64,000 bases of DNA from Faucicola osloensis_D. GTDB lineage: Bacteria > Pseudomonadota > Gammaproteobacteria > Pseudomonadales > Moraxellaceae. The stretch is taken from assembly GCA_020041925.1 (NCBI GenBank), contig CP083409.1; one strand, given 5' to 3'. Both the position numbers and the translations under genes were made by a program. The stretch's first letter is position 1; the number at the start of each line of letters is the position of its first letter. Of this stretch, positions 1-7,916 are shown in pieces. The notes under the pieces are model-generated. The model was not told the DNA's origin. It was given only the letters and a program-made list of their open reading frames with translations, and searched no databases.

Positions 1-34
1 TACCAAGCCACGTTTATCAATTTGGGGAAAACAC

Positions 35-847
35 ATGCCGCGTTTTGTCAGTTTTAATATCAATGGATTGCGGGCGCGCCCACACCAGCTTGAAGCCATT
101 CGCGATATCATCGCGCCCGATGTCATTGGGCTACAAGAAACCAAAGTACATGATGACGCATTTCCGCTACAGAGCGTGCAGCAATTGGGCTATCATGTCG
201 AATTTTTTGGGCAAAAATCTCATTATGGTGTGGCGTTATTATCACGACAACAACCTATTTTTGTACAAAAAGGCTTTCCAACTGATAGCGACGATGCACA
301 GCGACGGTTTATCCATGCGCGCTATGATTTTAATGGCAAATATATTGATGTGCTTAATGGCTATTTTCCGCAAGGTGAAAATCGCAAGCATGAAACCAAA
401 TTTCCGATGAAGCGCAAATTCTATGCCGATTTAACCGACTATATCTTGCAGCTTAAAGCAGAAAATCGCAGTATGATTTTGATGGGAGATATGAATATTG
501 CGCCGCTGGATTTTGATATTGGCATTAGCGAGGATAGTGTGAAACGTTGGCTAAAAAATGGCACGTGCTCGTTTTTGCCAGAGGAGCGAGAGTGGTACCA
601 AGCCCTGCTTGCGACAGATTTGCATGATACTTATCGGGCGTTATATGCCGACGGTCAAGCCTTGAGTTGGTTTGATTATCGCAGCAAGGGATTTGACGAT
701 GAGCCAAAGCGTGGGCTGCGGATTGACCATATTTTGATGACGCCTGATTTGGCGGATAAGCTTAATGGTGCAGGCGTCAGCTATGATTTGCGTGCTATGG
801 AAAAACCCAGCGACCATGCCCCGATTTGGGCAGATTTTTTGGATTAA
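35..847 (+). CDS. xthA: Exodeoxyribonuclease III
   Basis: Class II AP endonuclease and 3'-5' exonuclease of base excision repair, cytoplasmic. The 270-residue length matches the ExoIII family (about 268). Catalytic landmarks of the exonuclease/endonuclease/phosphatase fold are visible: Asn8, the metal-binding Glu35 in GLQETK, Asp152 and Asn154 in GDMN, Asp231-His232 in RIDH and Asp260-His261 in the C-terminal SDHAP. The ATG at 35 follows a purine-rich GGGGAAAA at 24-31, a good ribosome site. It ends 29 bases before argJ on the same strand, so the two may be cotranscribed, but they share no pathway. No terminator is seen between them. Confidence 0.96.
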   Translation: MPRFVSFNINGLRARPHQLEAIRDIIAPDVIGLQETKVHDDAFPLQSVQQLGYHVEFFGQKSHYGVALLSRQQPIFVQKGFPTDSDDAQRRFIHARYDFNGKYIDVLNGYFPQGENRKHETKFPMKRKFYADLTDYILQLKAENRSMILMGDMNIAPLDFDIGISEDSVKRWLKNGTCSFLPEEREWYQALLATDLHDTYRALYADGQALSWFDYRSKGFDDEPKRGLRIDHILMTPDLADKLNGAGVSYDLRAMEKPSDHAPIWADFLD

Positions 848-876
848 TCAATTAAACAACAGTAAGGAGCGCTCTC

Positions 877-2091
877 ATGCCAGTTGGCAATGTCGAACTT
901 GTAAAATTAAACCCAGTGAAAGGGATAAAAATTGGCATCACCGAAGCCCACGTGCGCTACGCAGGGCGCAAAGACTTAACGGTTTTTGACATCATAGCGG
1001 GCGCAAACACCGCGGTTGTCACTACGCAAAACCAATTTTGTGCCGCCCCTGTGCAGTTGCTGCGAGAATTTATCGGCAAAGACAGTCCGCGTTATTTGAT
1101 TGTCAACACGGGCAACGCCAACGCTGCCACGGGTGAAGACGGTAAACAGCGTGCCAAAACAACTTGTGTGGCACTGGCAGAAAAAACCGGTGTCGCAGCC
1201 GAGCAAGTATTGCCTTACTCCACCGGGGTGATTGGGGAAACCTTGCCAGCGGATAAAATTATCGCAGGGTTAGACAGCGCCTTAGCCAATTTAAGCGAAG
1301 ATAATTGGCTTGGCGCCGCCCACAGCATCATGACTACCGATACCACCCCAAAAGGACATAGCGAACAAGTCACGATTGATGCCATCACCTATACCGTGAC
1401 AGGTATCTCAAAAGGGGCGGGCATGATTCGCCCCAATATGGCGACCATGCTTGGCTTTGTGGCAACCGATGCCAACATTGAAAAATCATTGCTACAAAAT
1501 ATCTTGACCGACACGGTGAATCAGTCATTTAACCGCATCACGGTGGATGGCGATACCTCGACCAATGACTGCTGTACGTTGATTGCCACAGGACAAGTTG
1601 GGGAGATGATTGACAGTGAAAATCACCCGCATTATCAAGCAATTTATGAGGCGATTAACAATGTGATGATTCGAATCGCTCAGTTGATTGTACGCGATGG
1701 TGAAGGGGCAACCAAATTTATCACGGTCAAAGTGACAGGCGGTGAAACCGCTGAAGAATGTGCCAAAATCGCGTATGAAGTGGCGCATTCACCGCTGGTA
1801 AAAACCGCATTTTTTGCCAGTGACCCAAATTGGGGACGTATTTTGGCAGCGGTAGGCAAAGCGGGCGTGCTGCTCGACCAGTCAAAAGTGGCGGTATCAC
1901 TCGATGATGTGTGTATCTGCGAGCGTGGCGGCTTGGCACACGACTATACCGAGGCGCGTGGCAGCGAGGTGATGAAGCGTCCTGAAATTACCATTCATAT
2001 TGAATTGGGTCGCGGGCAGGCGAGTGATACCGTCTATACCTGTGATTTATCATACGAGTATATCAAAATCAATGCTGATTATCGTTCTTAA
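877..2091 (+). CDS. argJ: Bifunctional ornithine acetyltransferase / N-acetylglutamate synthase
   Basis: Recycles the acetyl group in arginine synthesis: it moves acetyl from N-acetylornithine to glutamate and, in bifunctional forms, also acetylates glutamate from acetyl-CoA. The proenzyme of this Ntn-like family cleaves itself before a conserved threonine. Here that residue is Thr190 in the motif MATMLGF, preceded by KGAGMIRP. The TTDTTPK block upstream is also typical. Length 404 residues, normal for ArgJ. The start at 877 has AAGGAGCG at 864-871 as ribosome site. The stop codon lies inside a perfect 12-bp tandem duplication (2086-2109). Whether this copy is mono- or bifunctional cannot be told from sequence alone. 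Confidence 0.96.
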   Translation: MPVGNVELVKLNPVKGIKIGITEAHVRYAGRKDLTVFDIIAGANTAVVTTQNQFCAAPVQLLREFIGKDSPRYLIVNTGNANAATGEDGKQRAKTTCVALAEKTGVAAEQVLPYSTGVIGETLPADKIIAGLDSALANLSEDNWLGAAHSIMTTDTTPKGHSEQVTIDAITYTVTGISKGAGMIRPNMATMLGFVATDANIEKSLLQNILTDTVNQSFNRITVDGDTSTNDCCTLIATGQVGEMIDSENHPHYQAIYEAINNVMIRIAQLIVRDGEGATKFITVKVTGGETAEECAKIAYEVAHSPLVKTAFFASDPNWGRILAAVGKAGVLLDQSKVAVSLDDVCICERGGLAHDYTEARGSEVMKRPEITIHIELGRGQASDTVYTCDLSYEYIKINADYRS

Positions 2092-2109
2092 AGTCAATCT
2101 TAAAGTCAA
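2086..2109. repeat. 12-bp tandem duplication across the argJ stop codon
   Basis: TCTTAAAGTCAA occurs twice head to tail with no mismatch (2086-2097, 2098-2109). The TAA stop of argJ at 2089-2091 lies in the first copy. Twelve bases keep frame, so the second copy offers a second in-frame TAA. Confidence 0.9.
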
Positions 2110-2122
2110 TTAAAGGTAACGA

Positions 2123-2305
2123 ATGAAAAAACTAACCACTCTGCTGTTTGTGCTGACCACCGCTGTTATCTTACAAGGGTGTGTGCATAAAATTGTCACT
2201 GTCCCTGTCAAAGTTGCCTACAAGACCACCAAAGGGGTGGTCAAAGGCACGGTAGCCGTCGCCAAAGCGGTGATACCCGGTGATAGTGACGACAAAAAAG
2301 ACTAA
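2123..2305 (+). CDS. Small lipoprotein, NF038104-like
   Basis: A 60-residue protein with a Lys-Lys-Leu start, a hydrophobic signal segment and a lipobox Leu-Gln-Gly-Cys whose Cys20 would be lipidated. The mature part is only about 40 residues, rich in Val, Lys and Ala, ending in an Asp/Lys-rich tail. Its Val-Lys-Gly-Thr pattern resembles the mini-lipoproteins annotated as the NF038104 family in Acinetobacter and relatives; this match is from memory. Asp/Ser residues after the Cys are absent (Val-His follow), so outer-membrane sorting is plausible. AAAGGTAACG at 2113-2122 provides the ribosome site. Function unknown. Confidence 0.75.
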   Translation: MKKLTTLLFVLTTAVILQGCVHKIVTVPVKVAYKTTKGVVKGTVAVAKAVIPGDSDDKKD

Positions 2306-2341
2306 ACACAGGCTGTCTAGTCATTTATGTCACACTCATTC

Positions 2342-2368
2342 ATTGATGGCATTGATGGCATTGATGGC
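2342..2368. repeat. 9-bp tandem repeat, three units
   Basis: ATTGATGGC is repeated three times without mismatch in the convergent gap between the lipoprotein gene and the methyltransferase gene. It ends 16 bases beyond the methyltransferase stop. No clear intrinsic terminator accompanies it. Confidence 0.85.
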
Positions 2369-2383
2369 AATTATTTATGGCAA

Positions 2384-3160
2384 TCATGCGTAGCGTCTTT
2401 GCCGTAACATTTCATACAGACACAGTGACCCTGCTATCGCCACGTTTAGGCTTTCTTGACCATTGGGCTGCGGTAGGGCAATCGGGGCAGATTGACTAAG
2501 TAACCTCTCATCGACGCCTTGTCCTTCATGTCCCATAATCAAGGCTAACGGTTGTCTCAAATCGGTTTGATAAATCACTTTATCGGTGTGGCTACTTGTC
2601 GCGAACATCGGCACTTTGACCTTCATCAATACCTCATCTACGCTGATGCCTTCATAAATGGTTAAACTAAAATTCGCCCCCATGCCCGCTCGCAAGGTTT
2701 TGGGCGACCACGCCGATGCGGTGCCCATCGTACAAATCACCGTCTTTATGCCCACGGCGGAGGCGGTGCGAAATAGTGTGCCTAGGTTGCCATTATCCTG
2801 CACGCCATTGATGATTAAGCAATCACTGGTGATAAGCTGATTAAAGTCTAAATGCGGCATATCAATCATCGCCATGATGGGCAGGCTCTCGCCCAGCGTG
2901 CGAATCTCTTTATACAGATTATCGCTAATCGTTAACGTTTTAACATTTTCAAGTCGGTTTAATAAGGCATTGATTTCGTCATTGTGCAGACCGCTTTCGC
3001 TGACAATCACGGTGTCGGGCGTGAGACTAGCATTGAGATAGCTTTCTAGCAAATGCGTGCCTTCTATCATGGTTTTGCCCAGTTTTTTACGCTGGCGCGA
3101 CGCAGTGAGTAGGGCGTGGGCAGTTTTGATGGTTGGGTTGTCTTTTGAAGTGATAAGCAT
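2384..3160 (-). CDS. TrmH/SpoU-family RNA 2'-O-methyltransferase
   Basis: A SAM-dependent RNA ribose methyltransferase of the SPOUT superfamily, 258 residues. An N-terminal substrate-binding region is followed by the SpoU catalytic domain. Its knot motifs are visible: INGVQDNGNLGTLFRTA near 119-135, ALIMGHEGQG near 210-219 and the C-terminal LPQPNGQESLNVAIA that closes the SAM pocket. The substrate (23S rRNA or tRNA) cannot be assigned. The start ATG at 3160 overlaps the stop of fbp by one base (TAATG), so the two are translationally coupled in one minus-strand transcript. Confidence 0.9.
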   Translation of the reverse strand: MLITSKDNPTIKTAHALLTASRQRKKLGKTMIEGTHLLESYLNASLTPDTVIVSESGLHNDEINALLNRLENVKTLTISDNLYKEIRTLGESLPIMAMIDMPHLDFNQLITSDCLIINGVQDNGNLGTLFRTASAVGIKTVICTMGTASAWSPKTLRAGMGANFSLTIYEGISVDEVLMKVKVPMFATSSHTDKVIYQTDLRQPLALIMGHEGQGVDERLLSQSAPIALPQPNGQESLNVAIAGSLCLYEMLRQRRYA

Positions 3161-4137
3161 TATTTGACTTCTTCATGTAATTTTTTTACATACTCGACTT
3201 CGTTTTTTGCCCCCAGTACCACAGGCACGCGTTGGTGGATACTGGTCGGCTCGATATCCAAAATACGATTGATAGCATCGGTGCTCATGCCACCTGCTTG
3301 CTCAATGAGTAAGCTCATCGGATTGGCTTCGTACATCAGACGCAGTTTACCCGGTTTATCAGGGTGTTTGGTGTCAAATGGATAGCTGAAAATTCCTCCA
3401 CGGCACAAAATACGGTGAATATCGCCCACCATCGCCGCCACCCAGCGCATATTAAAATCTTTACCACGCACGCCAGTTTTACCCGCCGTAAACTCATCAA
3501 TGTAACGCTGCATCGGTGGCAACCAATAGCGATAGTTGGAGGCATTAATCGCATACTCTTTGGTGTCTGCGCTGATTTGCACATGGTCTTTGATTTGCAC
3601 AAACGTTTTGGTGTCTGGGTCAAGACTAAACATGGCGACACCCTTGCCAAGCGTGATTGACATCACGGTTGAGGTGCCATACAAAATATAACCCGATGCC
3701 AACTGCGCCGTCCCTTTTTGCAAAAAGTCCTCATCCGTCGCAGGGTGACCTTGGTGGTGATAGGGTAAAATCGAGAAAATTGTACCGACTGCCATATTAA
3801 TATCGATATTAGATGAGCCATCAAGTGGGTCAAACAGTACCAACACGTCGCCATCTTGATTGGCAGGGGTAGCGTTATCTAATTCTTCCGAGGCCACGCC
3901 CGCGCAATGCGGATTGCTGCTCAAGGCGTCTAATAACAAATCATTGGCAATGACATCGAGCTTTTTTTGCTCTTCGCCCTGCACGTTTTGGTTACCCGCT
4001 TCGCCCAAAATATCCGCAAGTGCGCCGCGTTTGAGCAAGTCGCTGATTTGAATGCCGATTTTGGTAATGGTGGTAATAATATCGGCAACGGCAGGTTGGG
4101 CATTTTGCGCGGCAAGATAAGTTTCAAGATTTGACAT
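3160..4137 (-). CDS. fbp: Fructose-1,6-bisphosphatase, class I
   Basis: Hydrolyses fructose 1,6-bisphosphate to fructose 6-phosphate, the committed gluconeogenic step. At 325 residues it has the class I length. The metal-binding signature DPLDGSSNID begins at Asp103, preceded by the SEE motif near 83-85. The sugar-phosphate part (NYRYWLPP, GGIFSYP, YEANPMSLL) is intact. It leads a two-gene operon with the downstream RNA methyltransferase. The start has a RAGGT-like site read in reverse (AAGGTCTAC just before the ATG at 4137). The 5' leader contains a strong imperfect hairpin at 4169-4203. Confidence 0.97.
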   Translation of the reverse strand: MSNLETYLAAQNAQPAVADIITTITKIGIQISDLLKRGALADILGEAGNQNVQGEEQKKLDVIANDLLLDALSSNPHCAGVASEELDNATPANQDGDVLVLFDPLDGSSNIDINMAVGTIFSILPYHHQGHPATDEDFLQKGTAQLASGYILYGTSTVMSITLGKGVAMFSLDPDTKTFVQIKDHVQISADTKEYAINASNYRYWLPPMQRYIDEFTAGKTGVRGKDFNMRWVAAMVGDIHRILCRGGIFSYPFDTKHPDKPGKLRLMYEANPMSLLIEQAGGMSTDAINRILDIEPTSIHQRVPVVLGAKNEVEYVKKLHEEVK

Positions 4138-4168
4138 AAGTAGACCTTATTATAAAATTATAAATTAA

Positions 4169-4203
4169 CACCCTAAGCCAATCACATGCGATTAGGCAGG
4201 GTG
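4169..4203. other. Hairpin in the fbp-pyrB divergent region
   Basis: CACCCT (4169-4174) pairs with AGGGTG (4198-4203). Inside it GCC pairs with GGC and AATC with GATT around a small loop, with two small bulges. No T-run follows on either strand, so it is not a simple terminator. It lies 32 bases upstream of the fbp start and is flanked by TAGACCT at 4141-4147 and 4208-4214. Confidence 0.6.
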
Positions 4204-4316
4204 AATTTAGACCTCATGAATTGAAAAAATATAGACAATTTGCCGCAAATTGTAGCACTTTTTGACCCGTCTTATCAGCGATAATCGCAAAATATTGGCG
4301 TATTTATTCCAGCTGA

Positions 4317-4345
4317 TTTACGGTAAAATAGGCAAAATTTATACA
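4317..4345 (+). promoter_or_regulatory. Candidate sigma70 promoter of pyrB
   Basis: TTTACG (4317-4322), 17 bases, TATACA (4340-4345). Transcription would begin near 4352, 18 bases before the chosen pyrB ATG, which agrees with that start and excludes the upstream TTG at 4262. Confidence 0.5.
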
Positions 4346-4369
4346 AATAACAACAAATCTAGGTGGCCG

Positions 4370-5410
4370 ATGAATATTTTAAACACCCAAACCTTATCCA
4401 ACGAAGCGCTACAGAGCAAGCTTGATCAGGCGATGGCAAAGCCAGAACTGACCGCAGCAGGTGATTTGCGGCATTTTATCGGCGTAGAAGGGTTATCCAA
4501 AGCCCAGCTGATGGCCATCATCGAAAAAGCCAATGGTTACTTAACTGACAATGCCGGTCGCCCCAACAGCATTCGCAATAGTGATGAGCTTGAAGGCTGT
4601 ACAGTGATGAATTTGTTCTTTGAGAATTCTACCCGTACTCGCACCACCTTTGATGTGGCTGCCAAACGTCTTGGCGCCAGTGTCATCAGTATCGATATTG
4701 CCAAGTCCAGTACCCAAAAAGGCGAAAGCTTACGCGATACGCTGTGGAATCTTGAAGCCATGACAGCGGATATCTTTGTGGTGCGTCATTCATCGAGTGG
4801 GGCCGCGCATTTTATGGCAACCGAAGTCACCCCAAATATTGCCATTATCAACGGTGGTGACGGCTGGCACGCGCATCCGACCCAAGCCATGCTTGATATG
4901 CTCACGATTTATCGTGAAGCGCCAAGACCATTTGAGGAATTAACGGTAGCGATTATCGGCGATATCAAGCATAGCCGTGTTGCCCGTTCGGACATTGCAG
5001 CGCTCAAAACCTTGGGGGTTAAAGAAATTCGCGTCGTGGCGCCCAAGACATTACTACCAAAAGGCATTGAGCGTTATGGTGTCAGTGTCTATAACGATTT
5101 GGACGCGGCGGTGGTTGGCTGTGATGTCATCATTGGTCTGCGTATTCAAAATGAGCGTATTGGCTCGCCGCTTTTGCCATCGACATCCGAGTATTTTAAA
5201 GCGTATGGCATCACCACCGAACGCCTTGCCCTTGCCAAACCTGACGCGCTTGTCATGCACCCAGGGCCCATGAATCGCGGCGTTGAAATCTCATCAACTG
5301 TTGCCGATGGCGAGCAATCGGTGATTTTAAAACAAGTCAATAACGGCATTGCGGTGCGGATGGCGGTACTAGCAATGGCAATGGAAGGGCAACGCCAAGC
5401 AAGAGCGTAG
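4370..5410 (+). CDS. pyrB: Aspartate carbamoyltransferase catalytic subunit
   Basis: Condenses carbamoyl phosphate with aspartate, the first committed step of pyrimidine synthesis. From the ATG at 4370 the protein has 346 residues. AGGTGG at 4361-4366 is the ribosome site and the region upstream carries the promoter, so I reject the longer in-frame form. The carbamoyl-phosphate loop STRTRT is at 87-92; the aspartate domain shows GDIKHSRVARS and the C-terminal HPGPMNRG. In pseudomonads and relatives PyrB works in a dodecamer with an inactive dihydroorotase-like subunit. A matching gene lies at 6080, separated here by a Sel1-repeat gene. Confidence 0.96.
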   Translation: MNILNTQTLSNEALQSKLDQAMAKPELTAAGDLRHFIGVEGLSKAQLMAIIEKANGYLTDNAGRPNSIRNSDELEGCTVMNLFFENSTRTRTTFDVAAKRLGASVISIDIAKSSTQKGESLRDTLWNLEAMTADIFVVRHSSSGAAHFMATEVTPNIAIINGGDGWHAHPTQAMLDMLTIYREAPRPFEELTVAIIGDIKHSRVARSDIAALKTLGVKEIRVVAPKTLLPKGIERYGVSVYNDLDAAVVGCDVIIGLRIQNERIGSPLLPSTSEYFKAYGITTERLALAKPDALVMHPGPMNRGVEISSTVADGEQSVILKQVNNGIAVRMAVLAMAMEGQRQARA

Positions 5411-5429
5411 AAATTTATTAAAGGTTGTA

Positions 5430-5463
5430 TTGTAGGTTGGATGGAGTTTACGACACCCAACAT
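5430..5463. repeat. REP-like dispersed repeat remnant
   Basis: The stretch reads TTGTAGGTTGG, then about 16 bases, then CCCAACAT. GGTTGG-type and CCAAC arms are inverted. It resembles the extragenic palindromes of the form GTAGGTTGGG...CCCAAC found scattered in many proteobacterial genomes; that comparison is from memory. It sits between pyrB and the Sel1 gene. Confidence 0.5.
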
Positions 5464-5485
5464 CGATTTTTAAGAAGGAAAAATT

Positions 5486-6055
5486 ATGTTTAAGCGAATT
5501 TCAGTTTTAACCTTTGGCTTATTAATGTCAATTTCTGCATTGGCGGTTGATGCGGTGACTTTGACCACACAAGCTGAAAGTGGGGATTCGCAAGCTCAAT
5601 TTAAACTTGCAATGGAATATTATATTAAAGATGATTATCATCAAGCATTACCTTGGCTAAAAGAGTCTGCTAATCAAGGATTTGCAGAGGCTCAATATGT
5701 TCTTGGGATAACATATGGTGCAGGTAAAGGTGTTCGTCAAGATTATGCTCAAGCATTTACATGGCTGCTTAAATCAGCTATTCAAGGAAACGCAGATGCA
5801 CAATATGTTGTTGCAGCAATGTATGATAATGGACAAGCTATTCAACAAAATTATTCAGAGGCTTTTAAATGGTATCAGAAATCGGCTACTCAAGGAAATG
5901 AACTGGCACAAAATAATCTTGGCGCTATGTATGAATTTGGGAAAAGTGTACGTCAAAATAAAGTTATAGCCAAACAATGGTATGGTAAAGGTTGCGATAA
6001 TGGAAACCAGAAAGGTTGTGATAATTATCGCCGATTGAACGAGCAAGGCTATTAA
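5486..6055 (+). CDS. Exported Sel1-repeat (TPR-like) protein
   Basis: A 189-residue protein with a signal peptide (Lys-Arg start, hydrophobic stretch, likely cleavage after the Ala of SALA near residue 20). About four Sel1-like repeats follow: blocks of the type AEAQYVLGITYGAGKGV and DYAQAFTWLLKSA recur every 36 residues. Sel1 repeats form alpha-alpha hairpins that mediate protein contacts; the partner is unknown. The tail has two cysteines in a GCDNGNQKGCDN block, a possible disulfide. AAGGAAAA at 5476-5483 is the ribosome site. Codons are clearly richer in A/T than in pyrB and the gene to its right, and it splits a normally adjacent gene pair, which suggests insertion or transfer. Confidence 0.85.
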   Translation: MFKRISVLTFGLLMSISALAVDAVTLTTQAESGDSQAQFKLAMEYYIKDDYHQALPWLKESANQGFAEAQYVLGITYGAGKGVRQDYAQAFTWLLKSAIQGNADAQYVVAAMYDNGQAIQQNYSEAFKWYQKSATQGNELAQNNLGAMYEFGKSVRQNKVIAKQWYGKGCDNGNQKGCDNYRRLNEQGY

Positions 6056-6079
6056 AATTTAAAACCAAAAAGGCAAAAC

Positions 6080-7240
6080 ATGAAAAACTTACTTCCCCAA
6101 AACTGGCAATTTGATACCACGCAGCTTAACCCTATCGACAGCGATGGCAAATGGCTATTACCGCCGCTGGTGGATTTATGTGCGCGCCTGCGTGAACCTG
6201 GGCACCAGTCGCATGGCACACTAAAATCAGAAGGCGCCGCGGCTCGGCAAAACGGTTTTTTGCATGTGGTTATACCACCTGATACCAACCCAGTACTTGA
6301 AAATGGCTCATTACTGGCAGGCTTGCGAGAGCGGGCTTATCAAGATGGTGGTATTCATCTGCATGTGTTAGGGGCGATGACCGCAGGTCTTGAAGGTGAA
6401 AAACCCGCCAATATGCTTGGCCTGAAGCAAGGTGGCATCATCGGGGTCAGCAATGCTCGCCGCAAATTCGCCAATGATGACGTACTACTGCAAGCCCTTG
6501 ATTATGCAGCGACTTATGACATCAAAGTATTTTTTTACCCTGATGAACCCAGTTTATCCAAAAACGGCGTCGCCCATGATGGCTACATCGCATCTTATCA
6601 CGGCTTGGCAGGGATTCCTTGGATTGCTGAAACGGTGGCGTTATCCAAGCAGCTGTTGATTGTCGAAGAAACAGGCGTATCGGCACATTTTGGTCAGCTA
6701 ACCACCAAATCCTCGATTGATTTGATTCGCTGGGCGAAACAAAGGGGCTTGCCGGTGACCTGTGATGTGGCGATGCACCAATTACATTTAACCGATGATG
6801 CCTTGATTGGTTTTAATGCCTTGGCGTATGTGTTGCCGCCACTGCGTTCCAATACAGACAAAAAAGCGCTGCAAGAAGGCTTGCAAGATGGCACTATCGA
6901 TGCGATTTGTAGCCACCATGAGCCATTGGCAAAAACCGCTAAACAAGCGCCATTTGCGGAGTGCAAACCGGGTATTAGCAATTTTGATACTTTTATGGGG
7001 CTCGCTTGTCAATTGGTCAAAGAGGGTATTTTGACCCCACAGCAGCTAGTAGAAAAAATCGCACTCAACCCTGCAAAAATCGCTGGAATTGAAGCTAGCT
7101 ATCATCAAACGGGCGGGGCGGTGCTGGTTGACCCTAGTCTAACTTGGATGGTGACAAAAGAATCGATGATGTCGCAAGGCAAAAATACGCCATTTATCAA
7201 TAGCGAATTGACAGGGAAAGTCGAGCAAGTCTATTTTTAG
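6080..7240 (+). CDS. Dihydroorotase-like non-catalytic subunit of aspartate carbamoyltransferase (PyrC-prime type)
   Basis: A 386-residue amidohydrolase-fold protein of the type I dihydroorotase family that has lost catalytic residues. In active enzymes the first metal site is Asp-x-His-x-His before LREPG. Here it reads DLCARLREPG, with Cys34 and Arg36 in place of the histidines. The late catalytic Asp of the DHAPH motif is replaced by Ser278 (CSHHEP). In Pseudomonas such pseudo-enzymes (PyrC-prime) are structural partners needed for assembly of the PyrB holoenzyme. Its place 670 bases downstream of pyrB fits that role. A separate true dihydroorotase must exist elsewhere in the genome. An imperfect 11-bp tandem repeat follows directly after the stop. 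Confidence 0.9.
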   Translation: MKNLLPQNWQFDTTQLNPIDSDGKWLLPPLVDLCARLREPGHQSHGTLKSEGAAARQNGFLHVVIPPDTNPVLENGSLLAGLRERAYQDGGIHLHVLGAMTAGLEGEKPANMLGLKQGGIIGVSNARRKFANDDVLLQALDYAATYDIKVFFYPDEPSLSKNGVAHDGYIASYHGLAGIPWIAETVALSKQLLIVEETGVSAHFGQLTTKSSIDLIRWAKQRGLPVTCDVAMHQLHLTDDALIGFNALAYVLPPLRSNTDKKALQEGLQDGTIDAICSHHEPLAKTAKQAPFAECKPGISNFDTFMGLACQLVKEGILTPQQLVEKIALNPAKIAGIEASYHQTGGAVLVDPSLTWMVTKESMMSQGKNTPFINSELTGKVEQVYF

Positions 7241-7273
7241 GCTTGTTTGAAGCTTGTTTTAAGTTTGTTTCAA
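7241..7273. repeat. 11-bp imperfect tandem repeat after the pyrC-prime stop
   Basis: Units GCTTGTTTGAA, GCTTGTTTTAA and GTTTGTTTCAA lie head to tail, starting on the first base after the stop codon at 7238-7240. Confidence 0.75.
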
Positions 7274-7294
7274 GATTGGATACGGTAATGAATC

Positions 7295-7819
7295 ATGCCA
7301 AAGGCGTTTAAGCAGTTAGCCCCGACAGTGCCTAATAGACATCATGCCAAGAACGCCATCATCATGGTCGCTATCTATGAGCTGGTAAAAGGATTAGTAG
7401 CGCTAGGGGTGGCGGCTATTATTTTTGTAGGGCATGATAAATTGCAATGGATTGCGCGGGTGGTTTCACAGGCGCTGCATCGTATCATGGGTATGGCGCT
7501 GCACCACCAAATAGAGGCACTGAATCACTATGCTTGGGTCGCCAACCAAAATTGGCAAAAAGCCTTTTGGATAGTCGTGGGCTATGCGCTGCTGCGTTTT
7601 GTGGAAACCTATGGTCTTTATCGAGATAAAATATGGGCGTATTGGTATAGTGTTTTGGGCTACGGCGTGTTTTTACCGCTTGAGGTTTATGAGTTATTTA
7701 GCCATCGGTTTAATTGGCTTAACTTTTTGATACTGCTAGTGAATGTCGTCATTGTTGTGGTGGTCTATCGCAATATGCACGCCAAAGGGTTATTGGGTAA
7801 AAAAATGACCCAGGCTTAA
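7295..7819 (+). CDS. DUF2127 family membrane protein
   Basis: A 174-residue inner-membrane protein. Hydrophobic segments lie at about 28-50, 89-104, 114-130 and 141-160, giving roughly four membrane helices with short polar loops. The pattern KNAIIMVAIYELVKGLVAL near the N terminus and VETYGLYRDKIWAYWY in the middle is typical of DUF2127, which has no assigned function. It lies 55 bases after the pseudo-dihydroorotase gene and ends at a strong bidirectional terminator (7841-7867). No partner is indicated by its neighbours. The start at 7295 has GGTAATGAATC before it, a weak ribosome site, so a slightly different start is possible. Confidence 0.8.
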   Translation: MPKAFKQLAPTVPNRHHAKNAIIMVAIYELVKGLVALGVAAIIFVGHDKLQWIARVVSQALHRIMGMALHHQIEALNHYAWVANQNWQKAFWIVVGYALLRFVETYGLYRDKIWAYWYSVLGYGVFLPLEVYELFSHRFNWLNFLILLVNVVIVVVVYRNMHAKGLLGKKMTQA

Positions 7820-7840
7820 GCTATCAATAAAAAAAGCGAT

Positions 7841-7867
7841 AAAAAAGGGCAGATTCTGCCCTTTTTT
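7841..7867. terminator. Bidirectional intrinsic terminator
   Basis: AAAAAAGGGCAG (7841-7852) pairs with CTGCCCTTTTTT (7856-7867) around a 3-base loop. T-runs are present in both reading directions, so it can serve the DUF2127 gene on the plus strand and the YihY-family gene on the minus strand. Confidence 0.9.
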
Positions 7868-7877
7868 ACTCGCCAAA

Positions 7878-7916
7878 CTAGCTATCTGGTCTAGATGTCT
7901 GGTCTAGCTATCTGGC
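7878..7916. repeat. 13-bp tandem repeat, three units, over the yihY stop codon
   Basis: CTAGCTATCTGGT, CTAGATGTCTGGT and CTAGCTATCTGGC lie head to tail. The minus-strand stop codon of the neighbouring gene (7904-7906) falls at the start of the third unit. Confidence 0.85.

Noticed and set aside
4262..4369. 36-codon N-terminal extension of pyrB
   Set aside because: It begins with TTG, includes the likely promoter, and the ATG at 4370 has a ribosome site and gives the normal family length.
5486..6055. Sel1 gene as part of a toxin-antitoxin or secretion effector system
   Set aside because: No partner gene, secretion genes or toxin domain nearby; it shows only a signal peptide and Sel1 repeats.
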